Shown here in pieces: positions 1-8,677 of a stretch of DNA of 64,000 bases. The stretch is from Psychroserpens sp. NJDZ02 (lineage in GTDB: Bacteria; Bacteroidota; Bacteroidia; Flavobacteriales; Flavobacteriaceae): positions 1,052,501-1,116,500 of the forward strand of contig NZ_CP039451.1 of assembly GCF_004843725.1 (NCBI RefSeq), given 5' to 3'. A program made the translations under genes and the position numbers. The notes beneath the pieces are model-generated. The model saw only the letters and a program-made list of their open reading frames with translations. It was not told where the DNA came from and did no database searches. Within the stretch, counting starts at the first letter, position 1, and every line of letters starts with the position of its first letter.

Positions 1-207
1 CTAGGACTGAATATGGAAGACAAAACCTATGGCTGGACGGTTGAAATGCAACTAAAAGTATTAAAGCAAAAACTAACCTATTTAGAAGTCCCTGTTAACT
101 ACAGAAATAGAATTGGTGTCTCAAAAGTTTCAGGAACGATAAAAGGTAGTATATTTGCTGGCGTTAAAATATTAACGTGGATTTTCAAATACAGTTTTAA
201 AAAGTGA
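1..207 (+). CDS. GT2 family glycosyltransferase, C-terminal fragment (cut by window edge)
   Basis: The frame is open to the first base, so the gene begins upstream. The visible ~68 residues contain WTVEMQLK and a tail of the type VPVNYRNRIGVSKVSGT. This matches the end of polyprenyl-phosphate mannosyl/glucosyltransferase-like GT2 enzymes, where a basic R-x-G-x-SK-x-SG stretch follows the catalytic domain. It would transfer a sugar to a lipid carrier at the inner membrane face. The stop codon overlaps the GTG start of the next glycosyltransferase by 4 bases, so the two are probably co-translated. The catalytic part is not visible, so substrate is unknown. Confidence 0.72.
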   Translation, partial: LGLNMEDKTYGWTVEMQLKVLKQKLTYLEVPVNYRNRIGVSKVSGTIKGSIFAGVKILTWIFKYSFKK

Positions 208-1694
208 TTCTCGAAACCATTACCATTATTATCTATAGCATTGCGCTAGTTCTTATTTTCATGTATGCTTTGGCACAATTAAACCTACTGTTTAATTACT
301 TAGCATCAAAAAAGAAGGAAGAAACCGGCCCTAAATTTGACTTTACCAATCCGGAAGAAATCCCGTTTGTAACCATACAGCTGCCCGTTTATAACGAGCT
401 GTATGTTATGGACCGTCTATTAGACAACATAGCCTTAATTGACTATCCAAAAGACAAATTAGAAATACAAGTTTTAGACGACTCTACTGATGAGACCGTG
501 GCAACCACAAAAATACACGTCGATAAACTAAAAGCACAAGGCCTAGATATTACACAAATAACTAGAACCAATAGACAAGGTTTTAAAGCAGGTGCTTTAA
601 AAGAAGGTTTAGAAATTGCAAAAGGAGAATACATCGCTATTTTTGATGCCGATTTCTTACCAGAACCTAACTGGTTAAAGAAAACAATTCCCTATTTTAA
701 AGACTCAGAAATTGGTGTTGTACAAACCCGTTGGGGACATATTAACAGAGATTATTCTACACTAACAAAAATACAAGCCTTTGCTTTAGATGCTCATTTT
801 ACATTAGAACAAGTGGGACGTAGTAGTAAAGGACACTTTATTAACTTTAATGGTACTGCTGGTGTTTGGCGTAAAGATTGTATTCTTGACGCAGGAAATT
901 GGGAAGGTGATACTTTAACAGAAGATTTAGACTTAAGTTACAGAGCACAACTTAAAAACTGGAAATTCAAGTATTTGGAAGATGTAGAAACTCCTGCTGA
1001 ATTACCCGTGGTTATTAGTGCTGCAAGATCACAACAGTTTAGATGGAACAAAGGTGGTGCTGAAAACTTTCAAAAAATGTTTGGGCGTGTTGTTACAAGT
1101 AAAAACATTTCTGCTAAAACTAAAATGCATGGACTATTACATTTACTAAATAGCACCATGTTTTTAAACGTACTAATTGTTGGTATTTTAAGCATCCCGA
1201 TGTTATACATCAAAAACGAATATGCACATTTAAGACCTTACTTTTATGTCATGAGTTTCTTTGTGGTTAGTACTATCATATTTTTCGTGTGTTATTGGGT
1301 CATGTACAAACAAAGTCATGGTAATACCTTTAAAGACTTTTTAAAATATATCGCTTTATTCTTTACCTTTTTCTCTATCGCAATGGGCTTTTCATTACAC
1401 AACTCCATAGCAGTAATAGAAGGACATATTGGGAAGCGTAGTGAATTTGTACGTACGCCTAAATTTAATATCAGCACACTTAAAGACAGCTGGAAAGGCA
1501 ACAAATATTTGCGTAAAAACATATCTATTAATGTCATTTTTGAAGGCGCATTAATGCTATATTTTGCTTTTGGAATGTATAGTGCTTTTGTTGTTGGGGA
1601 CCAAGGAGGAGACTTTGGTTTATTCCCTTTTCATTTAATGTTAACGATAGGTTTTGGATTTGTATTTTTCAAATCATTAACCTCTAAAGCTTAA
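204..1694 (+). CDS. Cellulose-synthase-like GT2 membrane glycosyltransferase
   Basis: A 496-aa membrane glycosyltransferase. It starts with a hydrophobic segment (about residues 3-35), then a GT2 catalytic domain with DDSTDET near 93, the DAD metal-binding motif near 148-150, an ED pair near 240 and QQFRW near 276-280. About four more membrane segments follow from residue 310 onward. The D, DxD, ED, QxxRW set is that of processive or CESA-like GT2 enzymes, which polymerise or transfer sugars from nucleotide sugars. The start is GTG, overlapping the upstream gene by 4 bases. Together with the following GT-C-like gene it suggests a surface polysaccharide or glycolipid task. There is no BcsB or PilZ partner, so cellulose itself is not supported. 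Confidence 0.85.
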   Translation: MILETITIIIYSIALVLIFMYALAQLNLLFNYLASKKKEETGPKFDFTNPEEIPFVTIQLPVYNELYVMDRLLDNIALIDYPKDKLEIQVLDDSTDETVATTKIHVDKLKAQGLDITQITRTNRQGFKAGALKEGLEIAKGEYIAIFDADFLPEPNWLKKTIPYFKDSEIGVVQTRWGHINRDYSTLTKIQAFALDAHFTLEQVGRSSKGHFINFNGTAGVWRKDCILDAGNWEGDTLTEDLDLSYRAQLKNWKFKYLEDVETPAELPVVISAARSQQFRWNKGGAENFQKMFGRVVTSKNISAKTKMHGLLHLLNSTMFLNVLIVGILSIPMLYIKNEYAHLRPYFYVMSFFVVSTIIFFVCYWVMYKQSHGNTFKDFLKYIALFFTFFSIAMGFSLHNSIAVIEGHIGKRSEFVRTPKFNISTLKDSWKGNKYLRKNISINVIFEGALMLYFAFGMYSAFVVGDQGGDFGLFPFHLMLTIGFGFVFFKSLTSKA

Positions 1695-1699
1695 ATATC

Positions 1700-1852
1700 T
1701 GGGCGTTACCACAAGGGTCGCGTCTTTCATTATATCTTTTTTGCAAAGTAGTCTCAAACTAGTTTGGGCCTATTTTTCAACTTAATCCTTCAATAAAGGA
1801 CAGTAATAGACCTTAGGTCGCAAAAAAGGATGCCATTTCAACCGCTAACGCA
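1700..1852. repeat. Interspersed intergenic repeat, copy 1
   Basis: The spacer between two glycosyltransferase genes carries GGGCGTTACC, then GGTCGCG, TATATCTTTTTT, later GCAAAAAAGGATGCC and CTAACGCA. The same ordered blocks recur at about 60508-60614. TATCTTTTTTGC and GCAAAAAAGGAT can pair. This copy has a longer loop than the second one. From memory, similar elements are scattered through many Flavobacteriaceae genomes. It looks like a REP/MITE-type non-coding repeat. Confidence 0.6.
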
Positions 1853-1861
1853 GGACGCATC

Positions 1862-3241
1862 ATGCTTAATACATTCATTTTAAAAACTAACAAATTAACG
1901 GTACTGCTACTCTTGGCTAGTTTTTGTTTGTATGGTGTATTTGCTTATAATTTGGTAAGAACAGACTACAGTACTTTAATATCTTTATATATTGTACTAT
2001 TTGGGTTATTTGTAAAAATTGTCACGACTAACAAAAACAATTTTAAACTTTTAGTAATTGTAGCCATACTAAGTAGACTCATTTTTTTATTTGCAATCCC
2101 GAACCTATCACAGGATTTTTACCGATTTATTTGGGATGGCCGCATGATACTGCAAGGTTACAATCCTTACTTACACACTCCAGAAAGTTTCATAAATCTA
2201 GGACAAGCACCCGTTAGTCAAGCAAAAGACTTAGTATCAGGCATGCAAGTTTTAAACGCTAGTCATTACTCCAACTACCCACCAATAAACCAACTATTAT
2301 TTACACTTGCTAATGTGTTTTCTTCGGCAAACATCCTTGGCTCAGTAATTGGTCTAAGACTATTAATAATTGCAGCTGACATTGGCACGCTCTATTTTGG
2401 AGCCAAATTACTAGAAAAACTAGGCTTATCTAAGCACAAAATATTCTGGTTTATTTTAAACCCCTTCATTATAATAGAATTAACAGGAAATCTACATTTT
2501 GAGAGTGTTATGATTTTCTTTCTAATACTTAGCTTATACTTACTTCATAAAAATAAATGGCAATGGGCGGCAGTTGTCTTTGCGTTATCAATTTCTACTA
2601 AATTAGTACCGCTTCTCTTTTTACCACTGTTTGTCAAATGGTTTAGACTAAAAAATGATCCGACTAAAATTGATTTTAAAAAACTATTTAGCTTTTATAT
2701 TATAATAGGTAGCACTACTCTACTTCTGTTTGCACCGTTCTTTTCAATGCAATTTATAAGCAACTATTCTAAAACAGTGGGCTTATGGTTTGGTAATTTC
2801 GAGTTTAATGCAAGCGTTTATTATATAGCAAGAGCCATTGGATATGCCATAACAGGCTATAATCAAATAGCGATTATTGGAAAAACACTCCCTTTATTAA
2901 TTTTTATTTCTATTTGGATTTTAGCGTTAACTAGAAAAAATCAAGACTTTTTAACACTTCTTACTAGTATGTTATTGGCTATGACATTCTATTTACTTTT
3001 AAGTACCACAGTCCATCCATGGTATGTTGCTTCGCTTCTAATCTTAGGTCTATTTACCAATTACAAACTTCCCATCGTTTGGAGCTTTATTGTCATTATA
3101 AGCTATCTAGCCTATGCTAATGCTGACAACACAGAAAACTTATGGCTTATTGGTTTAGAGTATTTGGTGGTCTATTTTATATTGTTTCTAGATATTTTTA
3201 TAAATAACAGACCACAAAAGACACTTAAAAAATCTATTTAA
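1862..3241 (+). CDS. GT-C-type membrane glycosyltransferase (mannosyltransferase-like)
   Basis: A 459-aa, highly hydrophobic protein with about ten or more membrane segments. Near residues 83-97 it carries DFYRFIWDGRMILQGYNPY, the acidic/WDG loop seen in GT-C glycosyltransferases that use polyprenyl-phosphate sugars (GT87/PIG-M-like). HPWYV occurs near residue 381. It would add a sugar on the outer face of the inner membrane. It follows two GT2 genes, the first of which resembles enzymes that make polyprenyl-phosphate sugar donors, so a donor-acceptor pathway is plausible. A 167-bp repeat-containing spacer separates it from them, so a separate transcript is possible. Substrate is not known. 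Confidence 0.72.
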   Translation: MLNTFILKTNKLTVLLLLASFCLYGVFAYNLVRTDYSTLISLYIVLFGLFVKIVTTNKNNFKLLVIVAILSRLIFLFAIPNLSQDFYRFIWDGRMILQGYNPYLHTPESFINLGQAPVSQAKDLVSGMQVLNASHYSNYPPINQLLFTLANVFSSANILGSVIGLRLLIIAADIGTLYFGAKLLEKLGLSKHKIFWFILNPFIIIELTGNLHFESVMIFFLILSLYLLHKNKWQWAAVVFALSISTKLVPLLFLPLFVKWFRLKNDPTKIDFKKLFSFYIIIGSTTLLLFAPFFSMQFISNYSKTVGLWFGNFEFNASVYYIARAIGYAITGYNQIAIIGKTLPLLIFISIWILALTRKNQDFLTLLTSMLLAMTFYLLLSTTVHPWYVASLLILGLFTNYKLPIVWSFIVIISYLAYANADNTENLWLIGLEYLVVYFILFLDIFINNRPQKTLKKSI

Positions 3242-3364
3242 AGTTAAAATTTAATTAACTTACACAACTTTAATAAGTTACCCTAATTTACGTGATAATA
3301 AACCATGCTTTCTTCATTGGTTAAAAGATATCAACAGACTTATTAAATAAAAGTTGTATCACTA

Positions 3365-3395
3365 TTTGGTAATCAAATATATAATCGTAAATTTG
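3365..3395 (+). promoter_or_regulatory. Promoter of rplM-rpsI
   Basis: TTTG at 3365-3368 and TAAATTTG at 3388-3395 are separated by exactly 19 bp. This is the Bacteroidota housekeeping promoter layout (-33 TTG/TTTG, -7 TAnnTTTG). Transcription would start near 3400, leaving a ~43-base leader before the GTG of rplM. Confidence 0.7.
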
Positions 3396-3442
3396 CAAAC
3401 TCTTTTTGAGAGAGGAATGTTTAATAAAAAATAATTAATAAC

Positions 3443-3898
3443 GTGGACACAATAAGCTACAAAACGATTTCGGCAAACAAAGCTACTGTAGATAAGCAGT
3501 GGGTTTTAGTAGATGCAGAAGGTCAAACATTAGGGCGTTTGTCTTCTAAAGTTGCAAAACTAATTAGAGGAAAGCACAAGCCTAGCTTCACACCGCATGT
3601 TGATTGTGGGGATAACGTAATTGTTATCAATGCAGAAAAAATCAACTTATCAGGAAACAAGTGGAATGACAAAACGTACATTCGTCACACAGGTTACCCA
3701 GGTGGTCAAAGAAGTTTAACTGCTACAGAACTGTTCGGAAAAGATCCAGCAAGGTTAGTAGAAAAATCAGTAAAAGGAATGTTACCTAAAAACAAATTAG
3801 GTGCAGCATTATTCCGTAATTTAAATGTTGTTGTTGGTACAGCTCATGCTCATGAAGCTCAAAAACCAACAGTAATTAACTTAAACGAATTCAAGTAA
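3443..3898 (+). CDS. rplM: 50S ribosomal protein L13
   Basis: A 151-aa protein of the size usual for L13, with family stretches [19 protein letters not shown], a [11 protein letters not shown] core and [15 protein letters not shown]. It assembles into the large ribosomal subunit early. The start is GTG at 3443, and no ATG fits better because the family N-terminus with a short extension ([16 protein letters not shown]) is typical of Bacteroidota. It shares its last base with the ATG of rpsI, so translation is coupled in the standard rplM-rpsI pair. Confidence 0.97.
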   Translation: MDTISYKTISANKATVDKQWVLVDAEGQTLGRLSSKVAKLIRGKHKPSFTPHVDCGDNVIVINAEKINLSGNKWNDKTYIRHTGYPGGQRSLTATELFGKDPARLVEKSVKGMLPKNKLGAALFRNLNVVVGTAHAHEAQKPTVINLNEFK

Positions 3899-4284
3899 TG
3901 GAAGTAATTCACAAAATTGGTCGTCGTAAGACCGCAGTTGCTCGTATATACCTATCTGAAGGGAAAGGTGAAATTACGATCAATAAAAAAGACATTAAAG
4001 ACTACTTCGATACTGCAACGTTACAATACAAAGTAAACCAACCATTAGCTTTAACAGAGAATGAAGGTGTATTTGATATTAAAGTAAATGTATTTGGTGG
4101 TGGTATTACAGGTCAAGCAGAAGCTATCCGTTTAGCGATCTCTCGTGCAATGTGCGAAATCGATCCTGAAAACAGATTAGTATTGAAACCTGAAGGATTA
4201 ATGACAAGAGACCCAAGAATGGTTGAGCGTAAAAAATTCGGACAGAAAAAAGCGCGTAAGAAATTCCAATTCTCTAAACGTTAA
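3898..4284 (+). CDS. rpsI: 30S ribosomal protein S9
   Basis: A 128-aa protein with IGRRKTAVARIYL near the start, the GGGITGQAEAIRLAISRA core and the C-terminal tail KKFGQKKARKKFQFSKR that reaches the P-site tRNA in S9. The C-terminal KR is intact. Its ATG overlaps the stop of rplM by one base. It is followed by a 221-bp spacer before rpsB. Confidence 0.97.
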   Translation: MEVIHKIGRRKTAVARIYLSEGKGEITINKKDIKDYFDTATLQYKVNQPLALTENEGVFDIKVNVFGGGITGQAEAIRLAISRAMCEIDPENRLVLKPEGLMTRDPRMVERKKFGQKKARKKFQFSKR

Positions 4285-4505
4285 TATCCAGAATCATGTT
4301 CAAAATTTGTTTTACAGATTTTTGTTCATATTCAAATTAAATTAAAAGGTACTGATGTAAAGTCAGTATAAACACAGTTATTGTTGTCCTAGTGTCTTTA
4401 ACAATAAAAACACAGGATTTAGTCTAGCATCTAAATAATTAAGGCGATTTTTTATAAATGACCACTTAATTATTGCTAATTCAACAGAACGTAAACTATT
4501 ACAAA
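4285..4505 (+). promoter_or_regulatory. Leader/spacer upstream of rpsB
   Basis: A 221-bp non-coding spacer. It contains the small inverted repeat TACTGA/TCAGTA, and a block around 4388-4420 (CTAGTGTC...AACACAGGA) that may fold. Leaders of rpsB are autoregulated by S2 in other bacteria. Nothing here proves such a structure, and I see no clear intrinsic terminator after rpsI. Confidence 0.3.
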
Positions 4506-5297
4506 ATGGCAGTAGAAGTAAAAGAATTACTTGAAGCAGGTGTACACTTTGGTCACCTTACACGTAAGTGGGATCCAAATATGGCCCCTTATGTTTATAT
4601 GGAGCGTAACGGTATCCATATAATCAATCTATATAAAACAGCAGCTAAAATGGAAGAAGCTGGAGATGCATTAGCAAAAATTGCAGCTTCAGGTCGTAAA
4701 ATTTTATTTGTTGCAACAAAAAAGCAAGCAAAAGATATCGTAGCAGAAAAAGCAGGTAGCATTAACATGCCTTTCATTACTGAAAGATGGCCTGGTGGAA
4801 TGTTAACTAACTTTATCACTATCCGTAAAGCAATCAAAAAGATGGCTACTATTGATAGAATGAAGAAAGACGGTACGTTTTTAACGTTGTCTAAGAAAGA
4901 ACGTTTACAAGTTGATCGTTTAAGAGCTAAGTTAGAGAAAAACTTAGGGTCTATCGTTGACATGACACGTTTACCTGGTGCTATATTTGTTGTTGATATT
5001 AAACGTGAGCATATCGCGATTAAAGAAGCTCAAAAATTAAACATTCCAATTTTTGCAATGGTAGATACTAACTCTGATCCACGTCAAGTAGATTACGTAA
5101 TACCAGCAAATGATGATGCTTCAAAATCAATTGACAAAATCTTAACGCACGTAACTAATGCTGTAACTGCAGGATTAAACGAACGTAAAGCAGAAAAAGC
5201 AGACAAGGAAGCAGCTAAAGCTAGTAAAGATGTAGCTAAAGTAGAAAAAACAGCAGCACCTAAAAAAGCAGTAGTAGCTAAAGACGAAGAAGAATAA
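4506..5297 (+). CDS. rpsB: 30S ribosomal protein S2
   Basis: A 263-aa protein. I chose ATG 4506 because the family N-terminus starts there (MAVEVKELLEAGVHFGH). An upstream in-frame codon at 4473 would add 11 unconserved residues. Family blocks seen are GVHFGHLTRKWDPNM, RWPGGMLTNF, LPGAIFVVDIKREHIAI and VDTNSDPRQVDYVIPANDDA. The last ~35 residues are an Ala/Lys/Glu-rich tail, common in Bacteroidota S2. It is followed by a terminator-like hairpin and then tsf, the usual rpsB-tsf order. Confidence 0.97.
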   Translation: MAVEVKELLEAGVHFGHLTRKWDPNMAPYVYMERNGIHIINLYKTAAKMEEAGDALAKIAASGRKILFVATKKQAKDIVAEKAGSINMPFITERWPGGMLTNFITIRKAIKKMATIDRMKKDGTFLTLSKKERLQVDRLRAKLEKNLGSIVDMTRLPGAIFVVDIKREHIAIKEAQKLNIPIFAMVDTNSDPRQVDYVIPANDDASKSIDKILTHVTNAVTAGLNERKAEKADKEAAKASKDVAKVEKTAAPKKAVVAKDEEE

Positions 5298-5319
5298 AAT
5301 AACATTTTCAAAACACAAA

Positions 5320-5370
5320 TAAGTCGTTTGATTCTTTTCTTTGTTGAAAAATAATTAAACGACTTTTTTT
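5320..5370 (+). terminator. Hairpin with T-tract between rpsB and tsf
   Basis: AAGTCGTTT and AAACGACTT flank a ~25-base loop and are followed by a run of T. Between rpsB and tsf this is more likely an attenuator or partial terminator than a full stop, because tsf starts 15 bases after it. Confidence 0.6.
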
Positions 5371-5384
5371 AAATTATACTTATT

Positions 5385-6344
5385 ATGAGCGAAGTAAAAA
5401 TTTCAGCAGCACAAGTAAACGAACTAAGAAAAGCTACTGGAGCAGGAATGATGGACTGCAAAAAAGCATTAGTTGAAGCAGGTGGTGATTTTGACAAAGC
5501 AATTGACGTTTTACGTAAAAAAGGTCAAAAAGTAGCAGAAAAAAGAGCGGACAGAGATTCTTCTGAAGGTGCTGCTGCAATCAGAATTAACGATGACAAC
5601 ACTGTTGGTGTAGCTATCGTATTAGGATGTGAAACTGATTTTGTTGGTAAAAATGAATCCTTTTTAGCATTAGCTGGTCAATTCGCAGATATCGCACTTA
5701 ACTTTGACAACAAAGAAGATTTCTTAACTGCAGACTTTGGTGGTATGACCGTTGCAGAAAAACTAGTAGAACAAACTGGTGTTGTAGGTGAAAAATTAGA
5801 AATCAACGCTTTTGAAAAATTAGAAGCTCCTTATGTTGGTTCTTACGTTCACATTAATAAAATTGGTGCATTAGTTGGTTTAACAGCTGTTAACGAAACT
5901 GTTGGTAAAGATGTTGCAATGCAAGTTGCTTCTATGGGAGCTTCTTCTTTATCTTACAAAGATTTTGATCCTGCATTCGTTGCCTCAGAAACTGAAGCTA
6001 GAATTGCAGTTATTGAAAAAGATAATATTGAATTAGGTCGTTTAGGTAAAACTTTAAAAAATGTACCTCAATACATCTCTATGTCTCAATTAACTCCTGA
6101 AGTTATGGCTCAAGCTGAAGAAGCTGCTAAAGCAGAATTAAAAGCTGAAGGTAAGCCAGAACAAATATGGGACAAAATTTTACCTGGTAAAATGGACCGT
6201 TTCATCTCTGACAACACGACTTTGGATCAAGAACAATGTTTATTAGACCAAAACTTTATTAAAGATGACAAGTCTAGAGTTTCTGATTACATAGCGTCTA
6301 ACAACGTTGAAGTAACGGCTTTCAAACGTGTCTCTTTAGGATAG
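5385..6344 (+). CDS. tsf: Translation elongation factor Ts
   Basis: A 319-aa protein. The N-terminal UBA-like helix pair carries VNELRKATGAGMMDCKKALVEA, and VLGCETDFVGKNE is the conserved TDFV motif that inserts into EF-Tu. A dimerisation/core domain and a C-terminal stretch ending VEVTAFKRVSLG follow. It catalyses GDP release from EF-Tu. It is somewhat longer than the E. coli protein (~283 aa), as is common in Bacteroidota. It follows rpsB with the hairpin spacer between. Confidence 0.97.
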   Translation: MSEVKISAAQVNELRKATGAGMMDCKKALVEAGGDFDKAIDVLRKKGQKVAEKRADRDSSEGAAAIRINDDNTVGVAIVLGCETDFVGKNESFLALAGQFADIALNFDNKEDFLTADFGGMTVAEKLVEQTGVVGEKLEINAFEKLEAPYVGSYVHINKIGALVGLTAVNETVGKDVAMQVASMGASSLSYKDFDPAFVASETEARIAVIEKDNIELGRLGKTLKNVPQYISMSQLTPEVMAQAEEAAKAELKAEGKPEQIWDKILPGKMDRFISDNTTLDQEQCLLDQNFIKDDKSRVSDYIASNNVEVTAFKRVSLG

Positions 6345-6402
6345 AAAAGACTATTTTATATTTCCGCGTAAGCGAAAAATTTAAAAATATTTATACATAA
6401 TC

Positions 6403-6441
6403 AAAACCACTACTCTATTTTAAGAGTTAGTGGTTTTTTTT
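6403..6441 (+). terminator. Intrinsic terminator after tsf
   Basis: ACCACTACTCT and AGAGTTAGTGGT form a stem with one bulged base around a 6-base loop, followed by eight T. Confidence 0.8.
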
Positions 6442-6516
6442 ATGCTTAAAAACACTTAGATTTGCTAAACTATTTTTCCTATCTGTATAGGAATCCTTCA
6501 ATCGTTAGATTAGACT

Positions 6517-7224
6517 ATGAAATATAAAAGAATACTCCTAAAATTATCAGGTGAAGCCTTAATGGGAAATCGTCAATATGGTATAGATCCAGAACGTCTA
6601 TCTGAATACGCTCAAGAAATTAAAGCAGTTACAGAAAAAGGTGTAGAAGTAGCTATAGTTATTGGTGGAGGAAATATTTTTAGAGGAGTTGCTGGAGCCA
6701 TGAATGGTATGGATCGCGTACAAGGTGACCATATGGGAATGTTAGCCACTGTTATTAACGGTTTAGCCTTACAACAAGCATTAGAAGATGCCGATATAAA
6801 AACAAGACTGCAAACAGCTATAAAAATCAACGAGGTAGCAGAGCCATTTATACGCAGAAAAGCGATGAGCCATCTACGTAAAGGTCGTGTTGTTATTTTT
6901 GGTGGAGGAACAGGAAACCCTTACTTTACAACCGACTCCGCAGCAGTTTTAAGAGCTATTGAAATTGAAGCAGACGTTATTTTAAAAGGAACACGCGTAG
7001 ATGGTATCTACAATGTTGATCCAGAAAAAGACAGCGAAGCTATAAAATTTGATCACATTACTTTTGACGATGTTTTACGTAAAGGATTAAAGGTTATGGA
7101 CACAACAGCATTTACACTGAGTCAAGAAAATGACTTACCTATTATTGTATTTGACATGAATACAAAAGGGAACTTAATGAAGGTTGTTACAGGAGAAAAA
7201 ATAGGAACACAAGTAAGTTTATAA
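6517..7224 (+). CDS. pyrH: UMP kinase
   Basis: A 235-aa amino-acid-kinase-fold protein of normal length. Visible motifs are [14 protein letters not shown] at the start, [45 protein letters not shown] (UMP/ATP site) and [14 protein letters not shown]. It phosphorylates UMP to UDP in the cytoplasm for RNA and cell-wall precursors. It is followed by frr after 69 bases, the common pyrH-frr order, and probably shares a transcript with it. Confidence 0.97.
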   Translation: MKYKRILLKLSGEALMGNRQYGIDPERLSEYAQEIKAVTEKGVEVAIVIGGGNIFRGVAGAMNGMDRVQGDHMGMLATVINGLALQQALEDADIKTRLQTAIKINEVAEPFIRRKAMSHLRKGRVVIFGGGTGNPYFTTDSAAVLRAIEIEADVILKGTRVDGIYNVDPEKDSEAIKFDHITFDDVLRKGLKVMDTTAFTLSQENDLPIIVFDMNTKGNLMKVVTGEKIGTQVSL

Positions 7225-7293
7225 ATAGATTATTATATTACGTTTAAAATTGGCTCGCTTTTTGAAAGTCATTCAATATTAAATTACATTACC

Positions 7294-7851
7294 ATGAACG
7301 AAGACATTACATTTATAATAGACACGACCAAAGAAGCAATGGAAAAAGCCATTAAGCATCTTGAAAAACAATTTGTAAATATTAGAGCCGGAAAAGCTAG
7401 CCCTGCAATGTTAGGGAGCGTAATGGTGGACTATTATGGATCACAGACACCACTTAGTCAAGTCGCAAACGTCAACACTCCAGATGGTCGTACAATTACC
7501 GTACAACCGTGGGAAAAAAATATGTTACAAGCTATAGAAAAAGCAATTATGATTGCTAATCTTGGTTTTAACCCTATGAATAATGGAGACATTCTAATAA
7601 TTAGTGTACCACCATTAACAGAAGAGCGTAGACGTGAACTTGCAAAACAAGCCAAAGTTGAAGCCGAAGATGCTAAAATTGGTATTAGAAATGCACGTAA
7701 AGAAGCAAATAACGACATTAAAAAAACGGAGGATGCCTCTGAAGATCTTCAAAAAAATGCAGAAGCAGACGTTCAAGTATTAACAGACAAATATGTTAAA
7801 AAAATTGAAGAAACCTTAGCTTCTAAAGAAACTGAGATAATGACTGTATAA
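7294..7851 (+). CDS. frr: Ribosome recycling factor
   Basis: A 185-aa protein matching the family length. It carries the helical AMEKAIKHLEKQFVNIRAGKASPAML and the central VQPWEKNMLQAIEKAI and PPLTEERRRELAKQAK motifs. With EF-G it splits post-termination ribosomes. A strong intrinsic terminator lies directly after the stop codon. Confidence 0.97.
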   Translation: MNEDITFIIDTTKEAMEKAIKHLEKQFVNIRAGKASPAMLGSVMVDYYGSQTPLSQVANVNTPDGRTITVQPWEKNMLQAIEKAIMIANLGFNPMNNGDILIISVPPLTEERRRELAKQAKVEAEDAKIGIRNARKEANNDIKKTEDASEDLQKNAEADVQVLTDKYVKKIEETLASKETEIMTV

Positions 7852-7856
7852 TTCTT

Positions 7857-7881
7857 AAAGCGACTTTTAAGTCGCTTTTTT
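7857..7881 (+). terminator. Intrinsic terminator after frr
   Basis: AAAGCGACTT-TT-AAGTCGCTTT is a 10-bp perfect stem running into a T-tract. It closes the pyrH-frr transcript. Confidence 0.85.
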
Positions 7882-7939
7882 ACATTTTACAACTTATACC
7901 ACAATTTCACGTTCTAGTATTTAAGTTAAAATCTCAATT

Positions 7940-8677
7940 ATGAAATTTTTAAAATCTATTGGTTTTGTTTTTGCTTTTTTTTGCTTGGGTCTACTACATG
8001 CTCAGGACTATAAGTTTATTCCAAACAACCAGCATGTATTGACCGATGAAGACGTTAAAACTATGGAGTTGGTAATTACTCCTGATGTTTTACTTTTTAA
8101 CGACAAAGGAAAACGACTTCCTATCTCTCAAGTTCAACTAATGACAAACTCGGATTATACACCGTTGTTTTATGTCGATGATAAACAAAGACTCAAATCA
8201 ATAGTCTTTAAACGCAATGCATTAAAAAACAATACAGTTGCAATAAACCCCGAATCTGAATTTATAAAAGGAGAAAAAGCTTTAGATTTTTTCATTACAG
8301 ATTTACAAGGGAACACTTTTAAATTATCAGATCTTAAAGGTCAAGTCGTAGTGCTAAACTTTTGGTTTACAAAATGCGCACCTTGTGTTATGGAAATGCC
8401 AGAATTAAATGAGTTAACCGACATTTTTAAAGATAAAAAAGTAAAATTTTTAGCACTCACGTTTAATAAAAAAGAAATAGTAGAACAGTTTTTAGACAAC
8501 ACAGTATTCAACTTTACCATTGCTGCAAATGCAAATGATGTTATCACCACTTATGGCGTACAAAGTTACCCTACGTCGATCGTAATTAATAAAAAAGGAG
8601 AAATTGTTGCTAAAGAGATCGGTTACAGAACAAATATTAAATCTGTACTTACAACAGTAATAAATGCACAACTCTAA
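7940..8677 (+). CDS. Secreted TlpA-like thioredoxin-fold protein
   Basis: A 245-aa protein with a Sec signal peptide ending near ...LGLLHAQ. The N-terminal ~95 mature residues are not assigned. The C-terminal half (from ~residue 105) is a TlpA/ResA-like thioredoxin domain: FFITDLQGNTFKLSDLKGQVVVLNFW, CAPC at residues 146-149, and the cis-Pro segment YGVQSYPTSIVI. It probably acts as a periplasmic thiol-disulfide oxidoreductase. Its stop overlaps the start of the next gene by 14 bases, so the two are likely co-translated. The substrate is unknown. Confidence 0.85.
   Translation: MKFLKSIGFVFAFFCLGLLHAQDYKFIPNNQHVLTDEDVKTMELVITPDVLLFNDKGKRLPISQVQLMTNSDYTPLFYVDDKQRLKSIVFKRNALKNNTVAINPESEFIKGEKALDFFITDLQGNTFKLSDLKGQVVVLNFWFTKCAPCVMEMPELNELTDIFKDKKVKFLALTFNKKEIVEQFLDNTVFNFTIAANANDVITTYGVQSYPTSIVINKKGEIVAKEIGYRTNIKSVLTTVINAQL

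Noticed and set aside
4473..4505. An upstream start for rpsB
   Set aside because: The 11 added residues are not part of S2, whereas ATG 4506 gives the usual N-terminus.
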